A stretch of DNA of 64,000 bases, from contig JASSKH010000035.1 in NCBI GenBank assembly GCA_031763025.1, positions 594,320-658,319 of the forward strand. Reading direction: 5' to 3'. The notes beneath the pieces are model-generated. The model worked only from the letters and a program-made list of their open reading frames with translations, ran no database searches and was not told where the DNA came from. How positions within the stretch are numbered: the stretch's first letter is position 1; every line of letters starts with the position of its first letter. The position numbers and the translations under genes are program-made. Shown here in pieces: positions 53,165 through 64,000 of the stretch. This DNA is from Macrocystis pyrifera. Lineage: Eukaryota > Sar > Phaeophyceae > Laminariales > Laminariaceae.

Positions 53165-54060
53165 CTTAGGACCCACCCATGCGAAGACAGGGCCATATGT
53201 ACCCGTTTTGAGTCCCGCCGTTCTCTTTGGCTTTGGCATACTCGGCCAAATGTCTCGCAGCCCAAGGTAGCTGACATCCAGACGAATCTGTAGACCTAAG
53301 ATCAATCGATGTACCCCAACGCTGCGGGCCTGGTTGGACCAATACCGTAAACCCTTCATGCCAGAAAAAACGTCTTAGATCGTTCAAAAAACGTGATTTT
53401 TGTACCAGTTTCAGTATGTGCACGCTCCCCGACTGGTAAGGAAGCTTGCTGGATTCACCCGTATTGGGGGCAGCTATTCTTCTATGGTTTTTCCCGTTGG
53501 GCAGAACGCCTACTCCATAGATCATGGTAATTTATACGTAGACGATTCTGTAGGTCTCTCTTGAGCCTTGCAGCCCAAGGTAGCGGTGCGGTTTGATCCA
53601 ATGACGTAAACCTAGAATGCTCGAAAAAATGTCGTATTCCCTTGAAAAAAAAAGGTTTTTGTACCATTTTTAGTATGCGCAGGCTAGCCTACCGGTCAGA
53701 AAGGTTGTCGGAACCACCCGTATTGGGGGCAGCCATTCTTCTATGGTTTTTCCCGTTGGACAGAACGCCTACTCCATAGAACATGGTAATTTACACGTAG
53801 ATGATTCTGTAGGCCTCTCTTGAGTCTTGCAGCCCAAGGTAGCGGAGCGGTTTGATCCGATGACGTACCTAGAATGCTCGAAAAAATGTCGTAAAATCCT
53901 TGAAAAAATGATGTTTTTGTACCATTTTTAGTATGCGCAGGCTAGCCTACCGGTAAGAAAGCTTGTCGGAACCACCCGTAACGGGGGCAACCATTCAATG
54001 TTTGTTCGTCTTGGACAGAACGCCTACTCCATAAAATATGGCTGAATTCCGGACGGATCC
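53165..54060. repeat. 258-bp tandem repeat, about 3.5 units
   Basis: The anchors TTTTTGTACCA lie at about 53398, 53656 and 53913. Each unit carries AGTATG(C/T)GCA, GG(A/T)(A/C)ACACCC-like and ACCCGTA(T/A), GGGGGCAGC, AGAACGCCTACTCCAT, and TTGCAGCCCAAGGTAGC. A first partial unit begins near 53170. The two middle units are about 95% alike by eye. Minus-strand frames of 60-119 codons run through the units. Confidence 0.8.
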
Positions 54061-55250
54061 ATGAACCCGATGCCCATGTTATTGCATTATCCTGCAATGA
54101 AGAAAAATACAGTACCACATACCTACTGCTGTTTATAAGCGGCCTTTTCCACCATTCAAACGGTGCTGTGGTACCGTTATTTGCATATGCAAGCTTGCCC
54201 ACCTGTTGCAAAACAAAAGAACGTCAGGTGCACCCGCTTTTGCGCTGCTGTTCATCGTGATCTCGATACAGTGCTCACAAGGTCAGGGATGGGATATAGA
54301 TGACGTGAAGACGGTCCTATCAATAGCCCTCAAGTATACTTGCATTATGATGTTGTCAAGAAAACACCAAAACCGTGAGTGTGACATACTGCAAACACCG
54401 GCGTAGCGTTCAATAACAAAACCGCCTTTTCTTGTGCTGTGGGGTTCATACGCAGGCGCGCACACAGCGCCTGTTCCGGTGAATGCTTCGGCGATGGATC
54501 TTCCTGCGATGTTGTGCGCTCAGCCACGACCGAGTCACTGGCGCAAGCAGGAAGAAGTTGAACGTGACCTGGGGCTCGAGGAGCAGGCCGTCAGCAAGTA
54601 TTTTAGGAATTTGTGCGGAGGCACGCATGGCAGGAAGAATTACGACGAGGCCGTTTCGCTCCCGCGGCATCAATAATAAAAAAAAACATTCTTATTTCTC
54701 GTCCTGGGGGGGGGGTGCATGGTGTACTACCAACACATGAACGCTTTGCTTTGCTCGCACCGCAAACATGTTGTAAACAATTTAACTTTTCGACTTGATT
54801 AGTTTTCGTGTGTCGCGGATGCCATTGCCAATAACTAAGCGTATCCCTTTTTATTTGGCTACGGAAACAAGAAGGAACGCGTTCGTCGCTAAGCCCAAAC
54901 ACCAAAACCTTGTCAGTCAATCGGAAAATTACAGCAAGTTTTAGCCCTGGCGTCCAAACTAGACCCTGCTCGCTCACCCGCCTAACTACCACCCACGAAA
55001 AAATTCCATCGATTTCAAAGGACAAAACAACTTCAGATATAGCGCATGCGTTCATACCACCAAAACGCCAGCATCCGTTCTACGAGCAAACTCCATCTTA
55101 CAACAAACATCTCCATTGCGCCCAGCAGTAACTGAACATAGGCACACACTGCTTATCCCTAACCCAAGACACAATGTGCTCAGACACAATGTACTGCGGC
55201 GAATCTGGAATTATTACTCGCAACGAAGTACAACACGTTTTCGTCTGCGC
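54061..55250. other. No gene supported
   Basis: A 66-codon plus-strand frame at 54206 has a hydrophobic start (FALLFIVISIQCSQGQG) like a signal peptide, but it is short and without other support. The rest is unremarkable. Confidence 0.3.
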
Positions 55251-55254
55251 TGCA

Positions 55255-56340
55255 TCTCTGCTTGTGGTGCTCGAAAACGCCAGTGGGGGCGGAGGTTCGG
55301 GGGGGGGGGGTGACGAGGATACCCTCCACCCCACCCCCCCGAAAAAAACAAATTAAAACGCCTATTGAGATTCTTCATCACTTCTGCCTAAAAAACGCCA
55401 GCACGACCTCCTGGGGAACAACCTCCGTCATGCCGGGTGGGGATGTTTGGGGCGGGGGGGCGGGTGGGGGGGCACGAGAGTGGACCCCCCTCATAAAGAA
55501 AACATGCTCGCTCAATCAGATTCTCAATCACTCATGCCTAAGCAACGCCAGGGGGGGGGGTAGCTGGGGGGGAAGGAGGGGAGAGGTGTACTCATTTTCT
55601 GTTCGCCTCACATCAATTGAACACTGACCACTCCTCCCTTCCGAGACGGAGCACCCTTCATGCTCGTAATAAAGCCACCACCACCAGCAGTTGGGCGCTC
55701 ACTACGTTTTCTTGACTATAATTCATAGGTACCTTTTGCTTCATCTTATCCCCTTGCTGTTTCGCCGTCTGCGGCCATCGTCTCTCTCCTACAATACAGG
55801 TCCTTTAGTCACTGCTATCTAGTGTACCTAATGTAAAAGCGACGAGGGTATAGCCCCTACCCCCCCCCCCCCCCCAAGAAAAACCCCCCTACACTTTCTT
55901 CATCAATTATGTCCAAGTAACGCCAGCGCAACCTCATTGGGAACACCCTTCGTGTGCTCGGGCGGGAGTGTTTGTAGGAGGGGGGGCGACGAGGGTAGAC
56001 CCCCTCAAAAACAAAAATTACTAGCCTAACGAGATTATTCACTTGTGCCTAAGCAACGCCAGCACAACCTCCTTGGGAATACCCTCCATGCCGTCCCCAC
56101 TAAATATCCCCATCATGCGCTTCAAGCACCGGCCACGCCTGCATTGATTGCCGGCACCCCTGCACCCAATCCCACCAGCCGCGTTGTACTTCAAATAACT
56201 TCTCACGGTGCGTGCGAGGATGTAGGGCACAGCGTCATCACCTCCGCGCTTTTTCTGGTGCTCGAAATTGGCCTGCACACGGGCCGGGCGGCGGATGGGG
56301 GGTGGGGAGGGGGGTGGGGGAGGGGGGTGCACTCATTATC
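55255..56340. repeat. G-rich tandem repeat, about five units
   Basis: Units near 55275, 55395, 55545, 55917 and 56053 share AA(C/G)(A/T)(A/C)CGCCAGC, AACCTC, TTGGGAA(C/T)A and, in most, long G-runs (GGGGGGGG types) followed by GACGAGG(A/G)TA and C-runs. Plus-strand G-runs near 55297, 55455, 55549 and 56297 could form G-quadruplexes. No gene is supported. Confidence 0.6.
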
Positions 56341-56687
56341 ATGCATGGCCATAGTCGTATGACGAGGGGGGTACTCAATATCATGCATGCCCGTAGTCGT
56401 ATGACCATACACCCTCGCATCCCTACAATGCCGGCACGGAGCGCGTCGGGTTTCCAACGACCAGGCAGACGGTGCTTGCACCAAGCGCCAAGCGCCGTGA
56501 GGTGTTGGGCAAGTCGCATGAAGGGTGAGCTGCATCCTACTAACAACCGCTGGAGAGGCGGATTTTCTTGCATATTGGTCACAGCATCAATGCATTTATG
56601 GAATTTCTGGTGTGGCCACCTCGATAGACTATAGCAAATAGGACCTGCGGTACGCCCAAAAAACTATACATTTTCATCTTTGTACTA

Positions 56688-56792
56688 TTACGGGGGTCCA
56701 TAGTTAACGGGACCAAATTTTGTTAGTAAGAATAGGTAAATATATAGGTTTTTGTGTATACCATAGGTCCTATTAACTATGGACCCCCGTAA
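56688..56792. mobile_element. MITE, TTACGGGGG family, copy 3
   Basis: 105 bp, TTACGGGGGTCCATAGTTAA at the left, the mirror image at the right, TA on both sides (56686-56687, 56793-56794). With copy 1 it is the best preserved. Confidence 0.9.
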
Positions 56793-57035
56793 TAACAATA
56801 TTTCGTTCTATTTACTCTAGGTCCCCCGTACTGACTCGACACTGCGGCGCACTATGTTCCCCTCTTGTAGTGTCATGCGTGTACTACTGCTGTACAATAC
56901 GACAGATCATCGATCCCTACTTCCTGATCGACATACATGAGAACTGATCTGTTACGAATCTTGTATGGTATAGATGACGTCCGCGGCAGCTCGTTACAAG
57001 GGAGGCACGAGGCGTGCAATTTGAATGAACTATTA

Positions 57036-57140
57036 TACGGGGGGCCATAGTAAACAGGACCAACGGTACACACAACAATTTATGTATTTACCTGTTTTGA
57101 ATAAAAAAAATTGGTCCTATTTTTTATGGGTCCCTCGTAA
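57036..57140. mobile_element. MITE, TTACGGGGG family, copy 4
   Basis: Left end TACGGGGGGCCATAG, right end GGGTCCCTCGTAA followed by TA. Arms are more diverged, and the middle contains an A-run. Confidence 0.8.
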
Positions 57141-57498
57141 TAACACGACTACTGCTGATACTAGTAAAATCTGCGCCAACTAAAAAAAATGTATACACAG
57201 ATCCCGCACAGCATCTTACAACGGAAGGTTAGGTCAGTCAAATATATGCCGCAGACCATGAACTACTGCTGTTGCACACCGTGCAAGGTGTTTGTACAAG
57301 CACGGTTTTCAACACGGCGGTGTCTTGTGTTTCGGGTCATTTGCGTTCGTACGTACGTACACGTCTCTGCTCCTGGTATAATAGACCACTACACAAAAAA
57401 AGCCTGGGGGAAAAAGCGCGTAATAAAACAAGGTCGATCGATATACATTTCCCCAGTCATATTTATTTTTCTCTGCTGCAAGGCAGGTAATCTATTAT

Positions 57499-57603
57499 TT
57501 ACGGGCGACCATAGTAAATAGCACCTGTGGTGCAGACAAAAACCTACATATTGATCTATTTTTTCTGACAATATTTGGTCCTGTTTACTATGGACCCCCG
57601 TAA
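57499..57603. mobile_element. MITE, TTACGGGGG family, copy 5
   Basis: Left end TTACGGGCGACCATAG, right end CTATGGACCCCCGTAA followed by TA. This is the third copy within 920 bases. Confidence 0.85.
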
Positions 57604-57734
57604 TAGAACCAACACCACACAAGACAGTGAGCAAATACCAGTGGTGTGATCATTGTTCCGTCCCACCCTACGGCGGAACCTACGTACGACGAGGCATCGA
57701 CCACGCACCTCAATGCCTAGCTACCCCAGAGATG

Positions 57735-58157
57735 ATGTCCACCTGCTGGCGGCTGCAAGTGCCGGCACTCGGCCGGGAATCCTTCCTCTGCTTCTGCAGC
57801 GGCGTCTCACAAAGGCAGTCGCCAGCTTGTTCCTTGGCACTTGTTTGTGTTCCTCCGCCATCTCCTCCCAGAGTGTTGGGGCCGGTATCCCAATCATCGG
57901 CACCCTCCTTGCTGGATGTGAACACGCTGACTATGGCTCCGAGTACCATGTACCCTTCTCTCGACCTTGCATCCTCGTATCTGCTGCTCCAGGAGAGGCA
58001 ACTTCACCCGAAAGAGAAGCCGGGAACCATCCTCGACCTTGCTGCGCTTAGACGGTGGCTGCTGTCCATCGGCCATGGTCACGAAATCTGATGATAGAGT
58101 GGCTATTTGCTTGGTGGATTCAAAGCGCTGTGCGAGTACGAGTATCTCTCTTGCCAC
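57735..58157 (-). pseudogene. Frameshifted coding-looking region (hypothetical)
   Basis: A minus-strand frame from about 58157 contains a good start context (GACCATGGCC at 58076), MADGQQPPSKRSKVEDGS and LLFRVKLPLLEQQI. Near 57965 the natural continuation moves to another frame: SREGYMVLGAIVSVFTSSKE, then DDWDTGPNTLGG, KEQAGDCLCETPLQKQRK and VDIISG, at a possible donor GTAGCT (about 57734). A likely acceptor CATCAG lies just before the start. One base change in length would make it a single frame, so it is a young pseudogene, a sequence error, or two exons. No family was recognised; the SKRSK motif may be a nuclear signal. Confidence 0.4.
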
Positions 58158-58589
58158 CGTGTGTTGTTTCTATGGGTATGATGGGGACGGCGTGCATCGT
58201 GTTCGCTCTCGTACTGCTGTACTGCTGTACGAACCAGGTATATCGTGCATAATCGCCCACTCTATTTCCTAGTCGATTTTATTTTTTTACGTGATTTCTA
58301 GCGGGAGTACTTTTGCGATACGTATTGTTTTTTTTGGGCGAATAGACCGGTCGGAATAATCACGCCGTTCCTTTAAAAAACCCGGGGTCGTGCTTTTACC
58401 GGCCAGATCGGATTCCTGAGCGTGCCACCGTGGCCTTAATAGAGCCCTACTTGTGTAATATGATATTTGACCGCTGCATTTTGGTCGCCGAAAACTCTGC
58501 GGACGCTTTGGACTGGCCAAGCTTGTCCCGAGAGCGGCCTCGGGCTATGTCTGTTACGGGCGGTGTTTTGCGAGAAGAATTGCTGCCGT

Positions 58590-59112
58590 TGCTGCTGCAT
58601 GCCTCAGCTGCTGCTGCTGCTGCTGCTGCTAGTAAGCATGCTGCTTGTTGCAGTGCTGTTGCTGCAAGCACTCCGGCAAGCAAGCACTGCGGTAAGCAGC
58701 ACACTTACTTACAACAACAGCTGCACACTACATGCAGTAGCAGTGGTCCGTGACGTGCAGCAGCAGCTGCAGCAGCACCTAACTGCGGCTTGCTGCAGCC
58801 CTGTTGCTGCAAGCGCTGCGGCAAGCAAGCACTGCAGTGAGCAATCACTGCTGCAAACAAGCAGTACGTGCGGCAGCACCTGCAGCAGCACCTATCTGCT
58901 GCTTGCTGCAGTGCTGTTGCTGCAAACGCTAAGGCAAGCAAGCACTGCGGTAAGCAAGCACTGCTGCAAACAAGCGCTGCTGCAAGCAAGCGCTGCTGCG
59001 CGAGCAATCTCTGCTGCAAGCAAGCTGCAAGCAAGCGCTGCTGCAAGCAAGAGAGCCGCCTCAAGCAAGCTTTGTTGCAAGCGCTGTAGCAAGCGCTGCT
59101 GCTGCTTGCGGC

Positions 59113-59154
<42 letters not shown>

Positions 59155-59165
59155 AAGCGCGTGCA
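58590..59165. repeat. CTG / CTGCAAGC microsatellite-minisatellite array
   Basis: Runs of (CTG)n at 58608-58630 and 59107-59152 enclose 450 bases of CAAGCACTGC, CTGCTGCAAGCAAGCG and related words. All six frames stay open for long stretches (for example 58467-59195 plus and 58705-59346 minus), which is a by-product of the repeat and not evidence of a gene. Confidence 0.85.
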
Positions 59166-59676
59166 CCCTTACCGTCAAGCTCAGGAGTCTCTTGATCTTC
59201 GCCGCTACGACCGCTTTTCGGGCAGAGAGGACAACGAAGAAGGAAAGAGGGCCATCTCCTCGTTGTGGCGGCGTTGCTTGCACAGCGAGTGTCGAGGAGC
59301 GAAAGATAGACCGCGCTTGTGTCTGTTGGTGTTTGCTGCTGCTCATTACTTCTGCAGCTTGCTGCTACTGCTAGCCGCTGCAGGTAGGTACTGCTGCTTG
59401 TACGACTTCTGTTCCGCTCGTGTAGTCCTGCAAGGGCTGCCAATCATATTGTTCTTTTTTTTCCAGGATAAGAATTCAACGTTGATCTTTTTTTCGTCTC
59501 CGATTACGCAGGAAGTTTTTCGGTCGTGACTATCTTTCTGACGGAATCCTTGATAAACAAAACTAATATGCGCAGACGCCCTATTGTCCGAAGAGTGGTA
59601 ACCGCAAAGAGACCTTGACACGGCAGACACGCTCCAGTATCGCACGAAATCAAGTACACGTCGTAGCTGTTCGTTT

Positions 59677-59880
59677 TGGTCTCTTTACATGACAGTTACG
59701 TACCGGTCGGTACCATTGCCTATTGTGGATTATTTTGACATCTGAGGTTGTAAGTGGTGACGCACGAGGCTCACTTCTTCTCTGCCCCTACCTTGTGGGA
59801 GGCCAAACATACACGACCTGAAACATCCATCCATGGACTGCCATGTAGTCTGGGCTACGGCTGCCAGGGGCTACGAACTT
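59677..59880. repeat. 205-bp direct repeat, left copy
   Basis: Shares with 62154-62361 the order TCTCTTTACATGACAGTTAC, GTACCGG, GTTGTAAGTGGTGACGCACG, AGGCTCACTTCTTCTCTGCC and CTGGGCTAC. About 90% alike by eye. TG..CA ends were not found. Confidence 0.85.
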
Positions 59881-60409
59881 TCTAGAATGTGTGCTGGTAC
59901 ACAGCCTCATGGGGGATGACATTTGAGACCTTCGGGCTCATCAAGTATTGGAACAGGGTGTTGTTTTGGAGCAGCTGCTTCAATTGCGCCGCTTTTGGAG
60001 AAGCACCCTCCAATACAGAACGCGAGAGGAGTCCGATGGGAAGCAACAGCTAATCATCGCTGGTACAGCAGGGAGAGATGATATACCACCGTCGTCGGAA
60101 CACTCCGATGGTGGATGCGGGAGCCGGGTGGAGGATCCCGAAGAAGATGCCGTAGAGACGACGTCGCAGCCACTGCTGTAAAGTTGCAGTCGCAACCAAG
60201 CCCTACGGCGGAAGAAGAACCGTAGGCAGGGAGCAGTAGCAGCAGCTAATGTACTACGTAAGGTGGGAGTTTAACCATATGCACCTCTGCCGTGTGCAGC
60301 GGAAAGGGGGAGGGCGTACAGCAGCAGCAGCAGCAGCAGCAGCTGAAAGCCCTACGGCAGGAGTACGGCCGTGGGCACCCCCGCCGTTCGTACAGGATGG
60401 GGGAATTTT

Positions 60410-60555
60410 AAGTCGTGCGGGATAAATTTCCCGTATGCAGGAGGCCAAGTCGTGCGGGATTTATTTCCCGTATGCAGGAGTATAAGTCGTGTGGGGTATA
60501 TATGTCCCGTGTGCAGGAGACTAAAAGTCGTGCGGGATTCATTTCCCGAGTACTG
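60410..60555. repeat. Hairpin minisatellite, four units
   Basis: Units of about 37-42 bp: GTCGTGCGGGATTTATTTCC, CGTATGCAGGAG. In three of four units CGGGA and TCCCG flank a 6-base loop and can pair; the third unit pairs only GGG with CCC. Confidence 0.75.
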
Positions 60556-60559
60556 GAGG

Positions 60560-62150
60560 CAGCAGATATGGAGATCGCAACGCGAGGAACATCCTGCTCA
60601 ATTCGAGAGAAGCCTCACAGCCATGCTGCACGCACCCCACCATGAGGGGATGAGGAAGCCGCGTGACGTACTAGTCGCGTGCCCTCTACCGCGAGAAGTT
60701 TAGTGGCGGAGGCGGGCGCATGGGAATCGGTTGCTGTCTGCAGCAGTACTAAGAACGAAGGGAATAGCGTATGAACGGCAACAGATACTTCATGACAGCA
60801 GCAGCAGCAGCAGCGGGAAGGTCGTGAAGTGGACAGACAGGTATCTCGTCAGCTGGAGCTTTTTAGTGATCCGGCTACTTCGCGGGCGGGAGGTTATGTC
60901 TGGTCTTTCTGTTGGGTACTCGTTGTGGTAGTTTTCTCTTGCGATTGGATACACCTGTCGGTTGAAATATGTTTTGGATCGTACAAATGGAGATATCCCA
61001 TTTTCGACTGGGTTTAGATTCGTTCCGGGGAAGTCGTATGTGATAGATACCGTTTGCGACGTGCTAGGGATTACTAAATGATATGGTAGTTATCCTTCTT
61101 CCGGGGTAAGTGGTAGACGATACATAGGATATGTGTCCTTCATCACTAGTTGCGGATCTCTGAATGGTGTGGAATTTATTATTTATCTCGGGAAAGTCGT
61201 GAATAGTACGAAGGTAGAATATCGTCTATAGGTTCGTCCTGGATGGTACACGTAGCCTTTGTTTTTAGCCTTGTAGTTTTGAAATGTTTGTTCGCGCTCA
61301 AATCAAAAAGTCTTTGTAAATCCGAAAAAACTTATAGCTGGGAGTGTTTTTCTGCTATAGACAGGACCAGAAGGGCACTGGTGGAACTGATATTTATAGT
61401 TTTAACGGACTGGCGAAGCAAGGGTACGTGGGTTCTCCTTGAGAGGTGTAATGCTGATATGAGGTATTGGTGGTGACTATATACTGATTTTACTGATTCA
61501 TGCTGGAAGCTTTTGTTTGTGGCTGTTTACTGGTCGCAGAATAAGGGGGGTTTGCATTTTTATTCATGACTGGTTATTCTACCATCAACCAGTGTTGATG
61601 TGCGAACTTCGATTTTTTCGCGAAGGACGAAAATGGAATGTTAGATGTTCTGCGGATGATCGAATAGATTTATTAGCTGGGAGGTCTCAGGCTGTTCGTG
61701 TTGAAAGTTGCAGCATTTTTATGTTTTCTTTGTTCGGTTATTAGGAGCTAGTATACAAAGGCCAAACAAGAGGTATTCTCGGTTTTATGATGTATCACAA
61801 GCGACCTTTATTTCGGGTAATTTTAGTGCCAGATGAATTCTATGTGAAAATGGATATCTCGCTTTTACCGTTACGATCCGCGTACCTATGGCGGTGTTAG
61901 TAATGGAAGGCTTTTGTCCGTGGTACTTCGCGATCTCTGACATGATATATTTCAGTATAGTTTTTTTTTTTTTGTGCGACTGCTGTGATCTTTTCCGTGC
62001 TTGCAATAGTTTGTGTGAGATTGAGGGAGAAGTTTCTGCTTGTCGTCGGGATGAGTTTCCTTTTGCCATTACTGTGGTTGATGTAGCTCAGGGAGTTACG
62101 TTCTGGTTATTTTGGTTCATCACTGTTATATAAAGAGCCAGGGAAGGTGT
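60560..62150. other. G/T-rich region without a recognised gene
   Basis: A CAG run lies at 60795-60813. From about 60880 to 62100 the plus strand is strongly G+T-rich. A frame around 60955-61080 (RLKYVLDRTNGDIPFST, then VIDTVCDVLGI) looks protein-like but stops soon; no domain named. Confidence 0.35.
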
Positions 62151-62153
62151 TGG

Positions 62154-62361
62154 TTTGATCTCTTTAAATGACAGTTACGTACCGGTTGGTACCATGCCTA
62201 TTGTGGATTATGTGACTCTTGACTTCTGAGGTTGTAAGTGGTGACGCACGAGGCTCACTTCTTCTCTGCCCCTACTTTGTGGGAGGCCAAACATACATGA
62301 CCTGAAACATGCATCCATAGACTGCCGTGCAGTCTGGGCTACCGCTGCCTTAGGCCACGAA
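62154..62361. repeat. 205-bp direct repeat, right copy
   Basis: Counterpart of 59677-59880, same orientation, 2.48 kb away. The pair may bracket a decayed element, but the bounded region carries no retroelement domain. Confidence 0.85.
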
Positions 62362-64000
62362 CAGTAGCACACGGACGGGTTAGGTTACATCTCTCCAGGG
62401 TACGTATTTCTTAGTGGGCGCCGGTGTCGGCGCGCGGATGTCGTAGATTGCGCCTGTTGGGCTGGCGTCGAAGCGATCGACACTGCCAGTTGGGGATAGA
62501 TTTTAACACAGGTTTACGGATACTGGCAGGGGGTTGCTACTGGAGCAGCCCCGGGGGTCTGCCCCTCTCTCCATCCCCCTTGCTCCGAGCGGAGGGTGCG
62601 CGTTAACATGATACAACTTCGAAAGCAAAATGCAAAGCTGAGTGTTGTCGATGTACGAGAAATATGTCTTTTGTAGATACGGGAGAAGTTGACCAATCAG
62701 ATCCACACGGGATGTTGTACCCGCACAGTCCATAAGTGCACCTGGGACCAGCTCTGCTATAGCAGTTGACTCGCGATCGAGAGGACGCAGCGAGGCACAG
62801 TAGTCAAGACAGGTCCAAGGTGTGGCAAAGACTGGTTTAGCTTGCTTTGGACTGGTGGAGCTGCTGTCTTCTCCGCTGTTCGGCGTGGCGCTGGCGTCGG
62901 GATTTCGGTGTCATATACTGCTGCCGCTGTCTGTTGTTGGCGTCGCCATGGGTGGTGTCCCGAAGCCGGACGATGCCACCGCTGCCGCTGCTGTGGCCCG
63001 CGCGGTGGCCGATTCCCGGAGCACTGCGGCCGACGCTCGCCCTGTTGGCGCTGGATCGGACTTCGTTCGGTCGTTCTACATGGTCCAGTGGCTGGGGCAA
63101 GTGGAAAACCTACTCGGTCTTGTTTTAATACTGTAGTGGGTGCAATTAATGCTGAAAGTTGGTTGGCAGGCGTAGACAGATGCGGTATTGTGCTGTATTC
63201 CGATGTCGGTAGATCTTTGGTCATCTACGGTAAACTTGTCGGTAGGACAAACAATCATACTGGTAGTACAACAGGACTACTCGTGTGGAATACTGGAATA
63301 CAGGGGTACTGGCGTACTGGCACTTGATCGTATCATGGGGTCATGTACAGTAGAACAAGCTATACACGACTTATCAGGGTGATGACTCCACGTGATCGCA
63401 CCAGGGATGTGACCCCCACAAGCTCACTCTACCACCACTCCCTATCATTACTGTTCTCTTGATGACGACCACATACGCGCTGCCTTTCAAACCATCTCTC
63501 TCTCGACTGTTCTATAGAACAAAGCCAGCGTATCTCACGATCACTGAGTGTCATCATCCATCTGCGAGTCTCTTCGCGAGACGCATCATCAGCCAGATTC
63601 CATCGTATGTGACTGATCTCCTCACACCTAGCACCCTGTTCCCGTTTGATACTTTGATCCCGCCGTGGGCACATTCCGCTCGGCACCCTGCTCCCACCCA
63701 CCAGGTGGTGTTTTATTTTTTATTGTGGGTGATCCGGACATATTTTTGTTTCATACCAGGTAAACACCAAGTACTACTCGAACATATGTGACTGGATATA
63801 CGTTCAAATCGATGCTAGATAATAACGACTAAATAGTTAGGCGGGTACATAGGACGACATTGTTAGCGATCAGCGACTCATTAGGCTACTGCTACTGGTT
63901 ACTCCTGCGCTATCAAAGTGCCTACGTCGAAATTAGGTACCGGTGTTACCGTAAATTGGTCAAATAAATGTGCAAACCCCTCGCAAGACAACAAATAATG
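62362..64000. other. No gene supported
   Basis: A plus-strand frame from an ATG at 62949 (MGGVPKPDDATAAAAVARAV, then SDFVRSFYMVQWLGQ) overlaps minus-strand frames of similar length, so strand and reality are unclear. A minus-strand frame at 63429-63701 contains IRWNLADDASREETRRW, which recalls the NPADDASRG block of some LTR retrotransposons after RNase H; a single motif is not enough to call it. Confidence 0.3.

Noticed and set aside
58467..59195. A 242-codon open frame, the longest in the window
   Set aside because: It is generated by CTG and CTGCAAGC repeats; other frames on both strands are open over the same bases, and the product is low-complexity Leu/Ala/Ser/Cys.
59677..62361. LTRs of a small retrotransposon
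   Set aside because: The direct repeats lack TG..CA ends, a primer-binding site and a polypurine tract at the expected places, and no target duplication was found.
62404..62425. Primer-binding site beginning TGGGCGCCGG after the right 205-bp repeat
   Set aside because: It lies about 50 bases beyond the repeat and on the wrong side for a left LTR; no retroelement coding follows.
63429..63701. LTR-retrotransposon RNase H end (ADDASR motif) on the minus strand
   Set aside because: A single short motif without neighbouring RNase H or integrase blocks; too little to call.

Overview
This 64 kb window looks like intergenic, transposon-packed nuclear DNA of a eukaryote. There is no bacterial operon structure, no rRNA and no free-standing tRNA gene. 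What can be recognised is a tRNA-derived SINE family, 5'-truncated LINE tails, a chromodomain-type Ty3/gypsy LTR retrotransposon, a Ty1/copia relic, short inverted-repeat DNA elements with TA target duplications, many minisatellites, very abundant CAG/CTG triplets, and a few coding-looking exons next to good GT/AG splice sites. The mixture would suit a stramenopile such as a brown alga, but this is an impression from composition and repeat type. A red alga or another repeat-rich protist is not excluded.

Layout. 0-6 kb: a truncated SINE, a secreted cysteine-rich exon (minus strand), exon-like pieces of an unknown zinc-finger-like gene (plus strand), a diverged duplicated repeat, a 104-bp MITE, a SINE and a coiled-coil-like open frame. 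6-9.2 kb: two LINE 3' ends in tandem. 9.2-12.8 kb: mixed relics (family R, family S, CAGT-ended palindromes, a SINE). 12.8-16.7 kb: first copy of a composite repeat, here called element X, with an OTU-protease-like region at one end, a long CAG-rich tandem block, and a cysteine-rich exon with conserved splice donors at the other. 16.7-19.4 kb: three family S copies, then a 1.6-kb island built from a spaced TAAC/GTTA palindrome. 19.7-21.7 kb: a family R copy split by a SINE, then a third LINE tail. 21.7-32.9 kb: mostly unrecognised, with a copia RNase H relic, a 45-bp minisatellite and a 210-codon frame carrying three 40-residue repeats.

32.9-45.9 kb is a nested set. A second X copy is split by a SINE with an 8-bp target duplication and by a complete 8.5-kb Ty3/gypsy element (LTRs 34610-34981 and 42777-43148, each 372 bp, four differences), and a third, partial X copy abuts it head-to-tail. 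The gypsy pol is broken although the LTRs are nearly identical, and the element carries two arrays of short hairpins. 46-57 kb: tandem repeats of about 230, 258, 333 and 130 bp, a SINE and a 177-bp foldback. 56.7-57.6 kb: three copies of the TA-flanked MITE. 57.7-64 kb: a frameshifted coding-looking region, a 0.6-kb CTG array, and 205-bp direct repeats 2.5 kb apart around a small hairpin minisatellite.

The elements do not form a pathway. They record layers of insertion whose order can partly be read from which element interrupts which. The least explained structures are the TAAC-N5-GTTA island, element X, and the hairpin minisatellites whose stems show paired changes.
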